A DNA stretch of 64,000 bases, taken from contig CALLQB010000019.1 in the NCBI GenBank assembly GCA_938015295.1, positions 1 to 64,000 on the forward strand, given 5' to 3'. Source of the DNA: an uncultured Acidimicrobiales bacterium. GTDB taxonomy: Bacteria > Actinomycetota > Acidimicrobiia > Acidimicrobiales > SHLQ01. Under the pieces are notes generated by a model. That model searched no databases, was not told where the DNA came from, and was given only the letters and a program-made list of their open reading frames with translations. Below, piece by piece: positions 46,029 to 55,072 of this stretch (the stretch's first letter is position 1; each line of letters starts with the position of its first letter). Made by a program: the position numbers and the translations under genes.

Positions 46029-47297
46029 CTAGGCGTCGGGGCCCCACTGCTGATCGCCCTTCCTTTTCACGCGGAGGCCTGCGTTGTCCGCCAGGACCGC
46101 CGGGCCAATCGCGTCATCACCAAAGCGCCGTCGTATGTCGTCGACAACCGCATCGAGACCACGTTGACGTTTGGCGTCTGTGGCGTCGAGGTCGAGCGTG
46201 AGCTGGCGGGCCGGATCTTCCCGCAACGACTGGACGCCGACGCCCAACAGCCGCACACCCATCTCGATGTCGACGTGGTCGAGCAGCAGCTTTGCTATTC
46301 GCGTGATCTCGGCGCCGGAATCGACCGGCCCGGGTTGGGTAGCCGACCTCGTGATCGTGCTGAAGTCTCCGAAACGTACCTTGATGCTGACGGTGCGTCC
46401 GGCAATGCCTGCTTTGCGAAGCCTCGATCCCACCGAGTCGGCCATCCGCACAAGTTCGCGTTCGAGGTCGAGCCGCTCGAACAGGTCTTCGGCGAAGGTT
46501 TCTTCATGGCTGACTGACTTGGTGGCTTGGTTTGGGGTCACCGGCCGGGGATCGCGGCCGTTCGCTAGCTCGTGGAGGTGCCGGCCTTGGGCCTTTCCGA
46601 CTGCCGCCACCACGCTCTCGACGGGCAGCGTCGCTAGGTCGGCAACCGTTTCGACGCCAATGCGTTGGAGCTTCTCGAGTGTGACTCGACCAACGCCCCA
46701 CAACGCCTTCACCGGCAGGGGGTGCAAAAAGGCGAGTTCAGTGCCCGGTTCGATAACCAACACACCGAGGCCTGGTTCTGGCCCGCTGCGCGTTGCGCGG
46801 GGTTTTGCCGCCTCTGAGCCCAGTTTCGCGAGAAACTTTGTTGTTGCGGCGCCGACCGAGCATTCGAGTTTTTCTTCGGCAAAAACTTCCTCGCGGATCT
46901 TGCGAGCTATCTCGGCGGGGCTGCCCAGCAGTCTCACCGCTCCCGCAACATCGAGGAACGCTTCGTCCAACGACAGCGGTTCGATCTCGGGTGTATAACG
47001 GGAAAACAACGCCATCACCCGCGCCGACACCTCGCTGTAGAGCGCATGGTCGCCAGACAAAAACACAGCGTTCGGGCAGAGGCGCAAGGCGCGCGTCGAT
47101 GGCATCGCAGAATGCACGCCGTAGGCCCGAGCCGCATACGAGGCTGCGGCCACAACGCCGCGCTGGCCGGACCCGCCAACGATCACTGGTTGCCCGCGAA
47201 GTTCTGGGCGCCGGAGCAACTCGACCGAGACGTAGAACGCATCCATGTCGACGTGAAGAATGGTTGGGCTCGACCGCAGTCCTGTCCCGCTAGTCAT
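46029..47297 (-). CDS. dinB: DNA polymerase IV (Y-family translesion polymerase)
   Basis: 422 residues. [23 protein letters not shown] and [13 protein letters not shown] carry the catalytic acidic residues; the thumb has the helix-hairpin-helix [17 protein letters not shown], and the little finger follows. A C-terminal beta-clamp-binding peptide is not obvious. Bypasses damaged bases with low fidelity. No LexA box was recognised upstream. Confidence 0.95.
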   Translation of the reverse strand: MTSGTGLRSSPTILHVDMDAFYVSVELLRRPELRGQPVIVGGSGQRGVVAAASYAARAYGVHSAMPSTRALRLCPNAVFLSGDHALYSEVSARVMALFSRYTPEIEPLSLDEAFLDVAGAVRLLGSPAEIARKIREEVFAEEKLECSVGAATTKFLAKLGSEAAKPRATRSGPEPGLGVLVIEPGTELAFLHPLPVKALWGVGRVTLEKLQRIGVETVADLATLPVESVVAAVGKAQGRHLHELANGRDPRPVTPNQATKSVSHEETFAEDLFERLDLERELVRMADSVGSRLRKAGIAGRTVSIKVRFGDFSTITRSATQPGPVDSGAEITRIAKLLLDHVDIEMGVRLLGVGVQSLREDPARQLTLDLDATDAKRQRGLDAVVDDIRRRFGDDAIGPAVLADNAGLRVKRKGDQQWGPDA

Positions 47298-47335
47298 GGG
47301 GTTGGAGACAAATCATGGTGCGAGGCGCCGCCATG

Positions 47336-47824
47336 TCAGCTGTCGACGCGCTCGACCTGAGCGGTGGCCAGTTTCTCGCCCCGGACATCGTAAAAGAAGG
47401 AGTCCTCGGACCCGTGATCGCTGAGGTGGGCGAGGAACGGTTCGCGTACCCAGCGTGGCGACGACGCCAGTTTTTCCTCGCACTGCGCGACGTCGCACCA
47501 CAAGGCTTCCTCGACAATGCCATCGGGGTCGTCGATGACAATGTCGCCGGTCCAGCCACCGGCAACCATCGTGACCACGGTGAGGTGCATACCCAGATCG
47601 ATGAACCTCACCTCGATGTTGTAGGCCTCGGTGTCCCAAGAGTCGACGACCAGTCCGGTTTCTTCGGCAACTTCACGACCCAAGGCTTCGACCGGTGTTT
47701 CGCCGTCATCGACCACGCCGCCCGGAGGCGACCAGTCGACACTTCCGTTGCGCCTGCGATTAGCTACGAGAAGATAGCCATCGCCGTTGGAGAGAACGGA
47801 ACTGGCGACAGACCACTGTTTCAT
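47336..47824 (-). CDS. Nudix hydrolase
   Basis: 162 residues with a perfect Nudix box (GVVDDGETPVEALGREVAEETGL, residues about 37-59), so both metal-binding glutamates are present. Substrate not predictable. It lies 39 bp upstream of dinB on the same strand; a sanitising function for damaged nucleotides would fit that neighbour, but this is inference. Confidence 0.92.
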   Translation of the reverse strand: MKQWSVASSVLSNGDGYLLVANRRRNGSVDWSPPGGVVDDGETPVEALGREVAEETGLVVDSWDTEAYNIEVRFIDLGMHLTVVTMVAGGWTGDIVIDDPDGIVEEALWCDVAQCEEKLASSPRWVREPFLAHLSDHGSEDSFFYDVRGEKLATAQVERVDS

Positions 47825-47941
47825 GTCTGCAGTCTTGCCGGTCTTGTTGACCGACGCTAGAAGTCAGCGAAAGAATTGCGACCGGGGCGCCGGACCAAAC
47901 TTTGAGGTCGACCGTCAGCTGGCGGAGCGTTCGAGAAGTGC

Positions 47942-48616
47942 TCAACGCCCGACTTGTTCGGCTCCGGGATTTGCAATCATCACCGCATCGCCAATATCGA
48001 GTGGAATCTCTTCGGAGGTCGCTGGTTGGGGTTCCGCCGCGACGAGAACAAGTCCGCCGACCGCGGTCAGACCAACGAAGATGCCGGCGATAGGCACCAC
48101 AAGTCGACGACGAATTTTCGCACCAACCGCTTCCACGACGTTGGTTTGTTCCGTCATGAGCGAGTTCAGCTCGTCCTCGACAGCAGAACGTTCGGCCTCA
48201 AGTGCATGGGCGAGGACGCCAACATCGAGCTGGCGGATCGGGATTTCCGAGCCGTTCGGAAGGTCGCGCAATGCGTAGACGATCGCCAAGTATTTTGCGA
48301 GCACCTGGTCACTCGGCGAATTGGCGATAACCGAACGGTGCTCGCCAAGCGAAAGAAGCCCCTCTTCAAGGTCGATGATCAGTTCTGATCGCTGTGGTGC
48401 AAGCGCGTTTGCGTCGATGTCATACAGCGAGGCGACGACCGCTATTGTCTGCTCGTCGAGCGGGGCTCGCCCTTGCTCGATGTCTTCGAGGAGAGCGATC
48501 GAAAGTCCTCCGGGTTCGCGGCTGAGTTCGGTCAGCGATAACGAACGATCGACACGTCGGTTCCGAAGAAGACGGCCGAGACGGACAGGCGGCACGAGAA
48601 GCGCGGCATCAGACAT
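47942..48616 (-). CDS. Xre-type HTH protein with C-terminal membrane helix
   Basis: 224 residues. Residues about 12-60 form a Xre-like helix-turn-helix (LGRLLRNRRVDRSLSLTELSREPGGLSIALLEDIEQGR). A helical middle region follows and a transmembrane helix lies near residue 170-190, leaving a short outer tail. HTH plus single helix recalls RodZ-type proteins, but the middle part is not RodZ-like. Regulator or envelope-anchored DNA-binding protein; target unknown. Confidence 0.75.
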   Translation of the reverse strand: MSDAALLVPPVRLGRLLRNRRVDRSLSLTELSREPGGLSIALLEDIEQGRAPLDEQTIAVVASLYDIDANALAPQRSELIIDLEEGLLSLGEHRSVIANSPSDQVLAKYLAIVYALRDLPNGSEIPIRQLDVGVLAHALEAERSAVEDELNSLMTEQTNVVEAVGAKIRRRLVVPIAGIFVGLTAVGGLVLVAAEPQPATSEEIPLDIGDAVMIANPGAEQVGR

Positions 48617-48653
48617 CGCGTTCTATCGGCTACCACCGCGTCATTGTTAGCGA

Positions 48654-49427
48654 CTAAGCGCTGCGGTTCAGTGGCGTCGACTGCGCCTGTACTTCAGGGT
48701 GAACGACCGGCCGAGCTCTGCTGAGCCGGTCGCGGACTCCCCACCAGGTGACCAAAGAAAATGCTTCGACCACAATGCGATTGGACATCTTGGATTCGCC
48801 GAGTTCGCGGTCGCGAAACGAGATCGGCACCTCGGTGATTTTTCCGCCAAGCATGTGAATCCGGTAGGCCATCTCGACCTGGAAGCCGTAGCCATCGGCT
48901 CGGACCCGGCTGAGATCGATCTCGTCGACAATAGCGGCCGAATAGGCCCGGTAGCCCGAGGTCGCGTCGACGGGTTCGAAGCCCAGAAGCGCTTTGGCGT
49001 AGAGGTTGCCCCAGCGCGAGAGGAGCCGCCGGTACAGCGACCACGAGGGGATCGAGCCACCGGGAACATAGCGACTGCCAATGGTGAGCGCTGCTCCCCC
49101 ACGCACTCCGGCAACGATGTCGGGGAGAGACGCCGGATCATGAGAGAGATCCGAATCCATCTCGACCAAGATGTCGAAGTTCTGCTCGAGACCCAACCGA
49201 AATCCGAGACGATATGCACTTCCAAGCCCCTGCTTGCCCGACCGGCGAATGACCCGGATCTGGCCAAGCTCTTCGGCTAGCTCGTCGCCAAGGTCGGCTG
49301 TGCCGTCGGGGCTGCCGTCGTCGATAACGAGAATTTCGGCCGTCGGAATCGCTGCCCGTGCCGAACGCAGCACCGCCTCGAGGTTCTGGGCCTCGTTATA
49401 GGTCGGGAGAATAAGCAGCGTTCGCAC
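48654..49427 (-). CDS. Polyprenol-phosphate mannose synthase-like GT2 glycosyltransferase
   Basis: 257 residues. LILPTYNEAQNLEAV, ILVIDDGSPDGTA, the DxD region VEMDSDLSHDPASLP and GSRYVPGGSIP with SGYRAYSAAIV and FRDRELGESKMS match dolichyl/polyprenol-phosphate mannosyltransferases. It probably makes the lipid-linked mannose donor for lipoglycans or protein mannosylation. GTG at 49427, preceded by GAAAGAG, is preferred; an ATG at 49493 would add 22 residues that are not family-like. No membrane apolipoprotein N-acyltransferase fusion is present. Confidence 0.9.
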   Translation of the reverse strand: MRTLLILPTYNEAQNLEAVLRSARAAIPTAEILVIDDGSPDGTADLGDELAEELGQIRVIRRSGKQGLGSAYRLGFRLGLEQNFDILVEMDSDLSHDPASLPDIVAGVRGGAALTIGSRYVPGGSIPSWSLYRRLLSRWGNLYAKALLGFEPVDATSGYRAYSAAIVDEIDLSRVRADGYGFQVEMAYRIHMLGGKITEVPISFRDRELGESKMSNRIVVEAFSLVTWWGVRDRLSRARPVVHPEVQAQSTPLNRSA

Positions 49428-49522
49428 TTCAACTCTTTCGGCAGATTCTCTTGCGTTTCGAGCGATACATGACACCTTAGCCCGGTGACTCAACTGCTCT
49501 GTGGCTCGCTAGTGTTTCCGTC

Positions 49523-49876
49523 GTGACCGAGAAGTCCGAACCACCAGGCGCCCCGACATCGATTCCAGACCTCCAGAGGCAACCGGCTCTCCAGAGTGCA
49601 GCTCCGCCCGTTGGGGCCCGAATTCTTGCCGTCGCCTCCATTGTTCTCAGCGGCGTTTGCGGCGGCTTGATCGGTTATGGCATCACCAATCTCCAATGCG
49701 ACGACGGCTGTAGTGGCCTTGCCACCGCCGTTGGGTCGGCGGCAGCGATTCTTGCGGCCATCGGCGTCGCAGTCGTTGCGGTGCTCGCGCTGCGGGCGAT
49801 GGCCGAATGGAACGCTCAGCAACGGGTCGAAGACCTTGCCAAAACAACCGATTCGACGCAGAAGCACCAGCAGTGA
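49523..49876 (+). CDS. Small two-helix membrane protein, unknown function
   Basis: 117 residues with a Pro-rich cytoplasmic N-terminus and two hydrophobic helices (about 31-55 and 68-92), the loop between having two Cys (LQCDDGCSG). Its stop codon overlaps the GTG start of the inositol phosphatase gene by four bases, so the two are translated together. No family recognised. Confidence 0.75.
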   Translation: MTEKSEPPGAPTSIPDLQRQPALQSAAPPVGARILAVASIVLSGVCGGLIGYGITNLQCDDGCSGLATAVGSAAAILAAIGVAVVAVLALRAMAEWNAQQRVEDLAKTTDSTQKHQQ

Positions 49877-50697
49877 CCTCTAAACCGCCCACTCCCCCCG
49901 AGCTCCTTCATCTTGCCGAGGGACTTGTCGCAACGATTGCCCCACAGTTGGTCGCCGCACGCGCAGGCCAAGCTGACGGCACCGGGTCAATCGGCGTGTC
50001 GACCAAGAGCACCGCCAATGATCTGGTCACCGAAATGGACCAATGGACCGAACGCACCTTGGTCGACGGGCTTCTCGGAGCTCGTCCTGACGATGGGGTG
50101 CTCGGCGAGGAAGGGTCCTCGGTTGCTGGCACCAGTGGGGTTCGTTGGGTCATCGACCCGATCGATGGCACCACAAACTTCTATTACGACATCGTTGGCT
50201 ATTCGGTCTCGGTGGCTGCACAGATCGACGGGGTCACGGTCGCCGGGGTCGTCGCCGATCCCGTACGTGGCGAGATCTTCACGGCGACGCTAGGGGGCGG
50301 GGCGTTCCGCAACGGCCAACCAATCACCGCGTCGATCAAAGACGACCTCGGCACTGCGCTGGTCGCGACGGGCTTCAACTATGACGTCGGGCTGCGCACC
50401 AACCAAGCTGCGGTACTCACCACGCTGCTCCCCCGAGTGCGAGATATTCGCAGGATGGGCGGTGCGGCGCTCGACATTTGTCTGGTCGCGTGCGGTCGTG
50501 CCGATGCTCACTACGAGGCCGGGCTGTCGATTTGGGATGTCGCTGCAGCCGCGTTGATCGCCACTGAAGCCGGAGCGAGACATACCGACATCGATGGCAA
50601 GGTTGACGATCCGGGAATCGCGGTATTTTCGAGCGCAGCTCTCCATGATGACTTCGTCGCTCTCCTCCACCAGTCAGGTGCGAGAGCACGGGTCTGA
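49873..50697 (+). CDS. Inositol monophosphatase family protein
   Basis: 274 residues. Metal sites are visible: GEEGSS, WVIDPIDGTTNF and GLSIWDVAAAALIATEAGA; GGAALDICLVACGRAD is also family-like. It probably dephosphorylates inositol-1-phosphate or a related sugar phosphate, which would fit the mannolipid genes in this window. GTG at 49873 overlaps the previous stop; the open frame extends back to 49807 inside the preceding gene. Confidence 0.92.
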   Translation: MTSKPPTPPELLHLAEGLVATIAPQLVAARAGQADGTGSIGVSTKSTANDLVTEMDQWTERTLVDGLLGARPDDGVLGEEGSSVAGTSGVRWVIDPIDGTTNFYYDIVGYSVSVAAQIDGVTVAGVVADPVRGEIFTATLGGGAFRNGQPITASIKDDLGTALVATGFNYDVGLRTNQAAVLTTLLPRVRDIRRMGGAALDICLVACGRADAHYEAGLSIWDVAAAALIATEAGARHTDIDGKVDDPGIAVFSSAALHDDFVALLHQSGARARV

Positions 50698-50800
50698 GCC
50701 GTTTGGGCGCCGCCGACACCGGTTCGGGGCCCTGAGCGACCGAGTCTCGCAGACAGATTGTTTCGGTTGGTGCTTCCTTCGACACCACTGAGGTGCCACC

Positions 50801-51490
50801 ATGGCCTTTGTGGAAACCCGAATTCTGATGGTCGAAGACGATGACGGCATCCGGACGTCGGTCAAACTTGGCCTCGAGGACGAGGGCTGGGAAGTAGTCG
50901 AAGCCGACAACGGCGAAGACGCGCTCGGCCTCTTTTCCCAAGCACCAACCGACGTCGTCCTGATCGACATCATGTTGCCGGGAATCGACGGATTCGAAGT
51001 ATGTCGATCGGTTCGGCGCACAAGCGATGTGCCGATCATCATGATCACCGCTCGTGCTGACACCCACGATGTGGTCGCTGGCCTTGAAGCCGGCGCCGAC
51101 GACTACCTCACCAAACCCATCGCCCCCAAAGAACTCTCGGCCCGTATTCGGGCGTTGCTTCGGCGAGCACGAACCACCGACGCCACGAGCAGCCACCTCA
51201 CCTTTGGCGATCTCGAGATCATCGCTGACGAGGGCGTCGTTCGCAAGGCCGGCGAAGAGGTCCACCTCACAAAAACCGAGTTCCGTCTGCTGGTCGAACT
51301 CGCCGCCACACCCGGCCGCGTGTACTCGCGCGAAGTTCTTCTTGAACGGGTCTGGGAGTACGGCTACTTCGGCGACGGCAGACTGGTCGATGTACATATC
51401 CGACGTCTGCGCACCAAGATTGAGTCCGATGCTGCGAACCCACAACACGTGGTCACGGTTCGAGGGCTTGGCTACAAGCTGCAGACCTGA
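50801..51490 (+). CDS. mtrA: OmpR-family response regulator, MtrA-like
   Basis: 229 residues. Receiver with phosphoacceptor Asp56 in LIDIMLPGIDG, conserved Lys105 in YLTKPI; winged-helix output domain with HLTKTEFRLL and RLVDVHIRRLRTKIE. The C-terminal motif VTVRGLGYK and the downstream kinase plus GerMN protein fit the MtrA-MtrB-LpqB set of actinobacteria, which controls envelope and division genes. The kinase gene starts 43 bp downstream. Confidence 0.88.
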   Translation: MAFVETRILMVEDDDGIRTSVKLGLEDEGWEVVEADNGEDALGLFSQAPTDVVLIDIMLPGIDGFEVCRSVRRTSDVPIIMITARADTHDVVAGLEAGADDYLTKPIAPKELSARIRALLRRARTTDATSSHLTFGDLEIIADEGVVRKAGEEVHLTKTEFRLLVELAATPGRVYSREVLLERVWEYGYFGDGRLVDVHIRRLRTKIESDAANPQHVVTVRGLGYKLQT

Positions 51491-51532
51491 GCTTCGCCGA
51501 GTCCAGGCACCCAGTGAACTGAGCACGAAGCG

Positions 51533-52945
51533 ATGACCCCCTTTCGACGCCTTGGCTTGGGTGCTCGAATTAGCGTCGCGTTTGCGCTCGGGGGTTTGGT
51601 GCTTTCGGCGTTCCTTGCTTTCGCGACGCTCGGTCTGACCCGCGAGGTCCTCTTGCGTCAGCGCGAGAACGCCGCCCGCGACCTGGCGTTAAACAATGCA
51701 CAGTTGGTACAAAGCCAGCTGACCGAAGAGACCGACCCCTCCGAGCTCATCAATATTCTCGGTGCCTTGCAGACCAGTTCGTCACGGCCGCTGCTCCAGT
51801 TTCAAGAGGTCTGGCAAGGCGATGGTTCAGGCGGGTTTACCCAAGAAAGCGTGCCTGCGGGGCTGCTTGCTCGGGTCACGTCGGGAGGGGCTGGGGTGCT
51901 TCGAACACAACTCGACGACGAGTTAGCGATCGTTTTTGGTGTGCGGTTGCCTGAAGACAACGCCGCCTACTTTGAAGCGGCCTCGCTCGAAGAGACCGAA
52001 AGCAACCTACGCACACTTCAGGTCATCCTCTTCGGCGCCGCGGTTGCCACAACCGTTCTTGCCGCGCTCTTGGGTCGATGGGCGACAAGTCGCATGCTTC
52101 AACCGCTCAGCGACGTGTCCGACGCGGCCGAGGCGATCGCTGGCGGCCGTCTCGACACCAGGCTCGACCAGCAAGTCGACCCCGAACTTGCATCGCTCAC
52201 CAGCTCGTTCAACGACATGGTCGGTGCCCTCGAACTCCGGATTGAGCGCGATGCCCGCTTCGCTTCAGAGGTAAGCCACGAGTTGCGCTCACCCCTCATG
52301 ACCCTTGCGGCGTCGATGGAAGTGCTCGAAAACAACCGAGACCACATGCCGGTGCGGGCCGCAACCGCCGTTGACCTGATGTCGACCGACATCAGCCGGT
52401 TCCAGACGCTGGTTCAGGATCTGTTGGAGATCTCGCGTTTCGATGCGGGAAGTGCGGCTTTGCAACTCGAACCGCTGGCTGTCGGCGAATTTGTCAGACA
52501 GGCAACCGCCATGACCGATACCACCGCCATTGTCGAACTACGGCCAGGGACTGAAGAAACGGTGATCAACGCGGACAAACGCCGGCTCGCTCAAGTCATG
52601 TCGAACCTCATCGAAAACGCCCGGAAATACGGTGGCGGAGCAACCCGCATCGAGGTCTCCGCTACCAACGAAGTCGTCAGAATAGCGGTCGACGACGCAG
52701 GCCCAGGCGTTCCTCTCGATGAGCGAGCGGTGATTTTCGACCGGTTCTCTCGCGGCAGTGCAGGAGGTCGTCGCGGCGCCGATACCGGTGTTGGTCTTGG
52801 TCTCGCGTTGGTCGATGAACATGTTCGACTCCACGAGGGCCAGGTGTGGGTCACCGACCGACCCGACGGCAAAGATGGCGCCCGCTTTATCGTCGAGTTG
52901 CCGATCGAAACCCCGCTCGACGCAACCGGGGAAGGTGCAACATGA
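51533..52945 (+). CDS. mtrB: Sensor histidine kinase, MtrB-like
   Basis: 470 residues. Helices at about 12-33 and 163-183 flank a 130-residue extracytoplasmic sensor region; a HAMP linker (to about 240) leads to the HisKA box with His249 in SHELRSPLMT. N-box NLIENARKYG (358-367), G1 DDAGPG (387-392) and G2 GVGLGL (419-424) complete the ATPase domain. It would phosphorylate the adjacent MtrA-like regulator. The stop overlaps the GerMN gene by four bases. Confidence 0.92.
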   Translation: MTPFRRLGLGARISVAFALGGLVLSAFLAFATLGLTREVLLRQRENAARDLALNNAQLVQSQLTEETDPSELINILGALQTSSSRPLLQFQEVWQGDGSGGFTQESVPAGLLARVTSGGAGVLRTQLDDELAIVFGVRLPEDNAAYFEAASLEETESNLRTLQVILFGAAVATTVLAALLGRWATSRMLQPLSDVSDAAEAIAGGRLDTRLDQQVDPELASLTSSFNDMVGALELRIERDARFASEVSHELRSPLMTLAASMEVLENNRDHMPVRAATAVDLMSTDISRFQTLVQDLLEISRFDAGSAALQLEPLAVGEFVRQATAMTDTTAIVELRPGTEETVINADKRRLAQVMSNLIENARKYGGGATRIEVSATNEVVRIAVDDAGPGVPLDERAVIFDRFSRGSAGGRRGADTGVGLGLALVDEHVRLHEGQVWVTDRPDGKDGARFIVELPIETPLDATGEGAT

Positions 52946-53679
52946 GACCGCTCAATCGAGTGTTGCGCCTAGTGCTCTGGTTCACAGCGATTTCTTTGAT
53001 TGCGGCCACCTGCGGTGTTTCTGCCGAGCAGACTGTCCGTCCAATTGATGACGAGCAACTTCCTGAGCGGCTTCGGCCAAGCGAGCCAGCGCCAACTACG
53101 ACTAGTGAGCCCCAACGCGGTTTCCCGGTCACGATCTTCTTGTTCAGCCAAGAGGGCGATGACCCGGCGCAGCTCGTGCCTCGCACACGGACCGTTCCGC
53201 AACCGAATGCTGAGAGCGCCTTGCGTGCTCTGCTAGCGGCCGACCCAACTGAAGAGGAAGAAGCGCTCGGCCTTCGAACCTTCTTTGGTCCGGCAGCCTT
53301 GGCTGAGGAGCCAATCGAACTTCTCAGCGCCCAAATTCGCCAAGATCTACTCCGCATCGACCTTTCGGGCCCACCGGTGATCGAGGGTGTACTCGGCCCG
53401 CTGCCCTGGGCGCAGCTCGTGTTTACCGCAACCCAACAGTTTCGCGAAGGTCAGGCCCTGCGTCGTGTGCGATTCCTCAGCGACGGAACTCCCGTGTCAC
53501 TACAGGTGCAAGACGGCGATAGCCGGGCCGGGGTGCCAGTGACTCGCGACGAGTACTCCCGATACGACCCAGAGGCCCCCGACGAGCCGAGCACGACCAC
53601 GTCTGAGACGCCGAGGCCGCCCGGAGATTTGCCCGAAACGTTCGACGGCACGCAGCCACCGACGACCGGTCCGAACTAG
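52942..53679 (+). CDS. GerMN domain envelope protein (LpqB-like position)
   Basis: 245 residues with an N-terminal hydrophobic signal ending near Cys24 (IAATC, an imperfect lipobox), a Pro/Thr linker and one GerMN domain (about 60-185: VTIFLFSQE, ALRALLAADPTEEEEALGLRTFF, LRIDLSG and VLGPLPWAQLVFTATQ). The C-terminal 50 residues are Pro/Thr/Ser-rich. LpqB of mycobacteria has a GerMN domain followed by a beta-propeller; this protein lacks the propeller. ATG overlap with the kinase stop indicates coupling. Confidence 0.85.
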   Translation: MRPLNRVLRLVLWFTAISLIAATCGVSAEQTVRPIDDEQLPERLRPSEPAPTTTSEPQRGFPVTIFLFSQEGDDPAQLVPRTRTVPQPNAESALRALLAADPTEEEEALGLRTFFGPAALAEEPIELLSAQIRQDLLRIDLSGPPVIEGVLGPLPWAQLVFTATQQFREGQALRRVRFLSDGTPVSLQVQDGDSRAGVPVTRDEYSRYDPEAPDEPSTTTSETPRPPGDLPETFDGTQPPTTGPN

Positions 53680-53684
53680 GCGGT

Positions 53685-55064
53685 CTATCGGCGGCGGCGT
53701 CCCGCAGATGACCGACGGCTTCGCCCGGCGCTGCTGCGCCGCCGCGGCAACCGGTCGTTGCGAGGCAACGTTTGCTGTTGTCGCGGCATCGGCCAATTAC
53801 GCCAGTCGACATCGATCGGCCTGCCGCTACTACGGGTCAAGATTCGGAAAAGATCGGGCAAGGCCAAGCCAATGCCTCCGTATCCCAGTGGTGCCCTCGC
53901 TGCCGGAACCCGACGTTGACCGACCTGCACCAAACGAGGATCAGGAAGTTCTCCGGCCTCGAGTCGCCTTGCGCACTCTCGACAAATGAGCACATCGAGG
54001 TCCTGTGCACCCGTTTCGATCGACGCCGGCACGGTGCCTGGCCGATGGTCAGGGTCGAAGAAACAGGTGCCTCGCCGCGCTCGCACTCGTTCGGTTCGAT
54101 TGTCGGAGGTCTGGGGCTCGACCCACGGGTCGCTGGTGACCGGCTCGGCCGGCGGCGTGCGCCCTTCCAGCTTCGCTTCGACCCAATCAAATCGCCACCG
54201 AAGAGCGTCGACTCGGTCGTTGAGTTCGGCGAGGTCGGGGCCATTGTCGACACGGTCGACCAGGTCGCTGACCTCGTTGTATTCGATGCTCGCCTCTTGG
54301 AAACGCAGCTGAAGGTCATCATCGGAGCTGAGCGTGACACGGTCGTTGAGGTCGTAAACCATCTGTGCAATAGCGCTGACTTGGTTGTTGAGCTCTGCTT
54401 TGGCTTTCTCGAGGTTCTCTTCGCGACGCTTGGTCGTTTGTCGCTTGCTGTACAGCGCAGCGCCGCCGACACCAGCAGCGCCGACACCCAACAAAATCAG
54501 CCCGGTCGGAGCGCCGCCAGAGTCGGTGTTGCTGCTCGTTTCGCCAGCGGTCGTGGTGTTACCGGAATCGTCCTGCGTGGACTCGGTGCTTGTTCCTGAT
54601 CCGCCCGTAAGGAAACTAACGACCGCCTCTGTGCCAGAAAGCGCATCGCCTTCGAAACGGTCGAGCGCTTGGTTGCTCCGGCCCGATGAATACTCGGTGC
54701 TCGCCAGACCGAGCTCGCCGGGTGTCACCACCAGAATCGTGTGAAGATCGGCGGTGCCGACCGTCTGTAACAGCGAGTCGGCGAAGTCTTGGGCTGAGCC
54801 ATCGACTTCGCTGGCCAGCACGACCGAGCCGACGCCTTGCCGACGAGCGTCGGTTGCCGTGCCGCGATAGTCGCCTTCGCTTACTTCGGCCCCCGGCTCG
54901 ACGTACCAGCCTTGGCCGTCAAGAGCATCGGCCACCTCCGACGTGAGATCTTGTGCCGATGCCGGGCCTGCCGCGAGCCCGACGAGGAACATTGCGAGAA
55001 GGGCAAACGGGGCGAGTGGCGCGAATGCAGCAAGAAAGAGCGGTCGGCACGGAGATGGCTTCAT
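53685..55064 (-). CDS. Envelope protein with Zn-ribbon-like motif and Arg/Ser-rich tail
   Basis: 459 residues. Signal peptide to about residue 37 (ASA-QD); an extracellular region (about 38-150) resembling TPM/DUF6676-type domains; a Ser/Thr/Gly linker; one transmembrane helix (about 187-205); a cytoplasmic coiled coil (about 212-300); a Cys/His cluster CFFDPDH (334-340) with CREC (361-364) that could bind zinc; and a basic tail ending in RSSAGR repeats. I do not recognise the whole architecture. It converges with the GerMN gene, stop codons five bases apart. Confidence 0.65.
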   Translation of the reverse strand: MKPSPCRPLFLAAFAPLAPFALLAMFLVGLAAGPASAQDLTSEVADALDGQGWYVEPGAEVSEGDYRGTATDARRQGVGSVVLASEVDGSAQDFADSLLQTVGTADLHTILVVTPGELGLASTEYSSGRSNQALDRFEGDALSGTEAVVSFLTGGSGTSTESTQDDSGNTTTAGETSSNTDSGGAPTGLILLGVGAAGVGGAALYSKRQTTKRREENLEKAKAELNNQVSAIAQMVYDLNDRVTLSSDDDLQLRFQEASIEYNEVSDLVDRVDNGPDLAELNDRVDALRWRFDWVEAKLEGRTPPAEPVTSDPWVEPQTSDNRTERVRARRGTCFFDPDHRPGTVPASIETGAQDLDVLICRECARRLEAGELPDPRLVQVGQRRVPAARAPLGYGGIGLALPDLFRILTRSSGRPIDVDWRNWPMPRQQQTLPRNDRLPRRRSSAGRSRRSSAGRRRR

Positions 55065-55072
55065 AGTTTCCC

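Noticed and set aside
45990..46030. GGGGTCA-containing stretch near 46000 as another copy of the 9080 palindrome
   Set aside because: Only the first seven bases match and there is no inverted partner.
50417..51526. 369-residue minus-strand open frame opposite the mtrA-like gene
   Set aside because: Shadow of the response regulator and inositol phosphatase genes on the plus strand; no domain signature.
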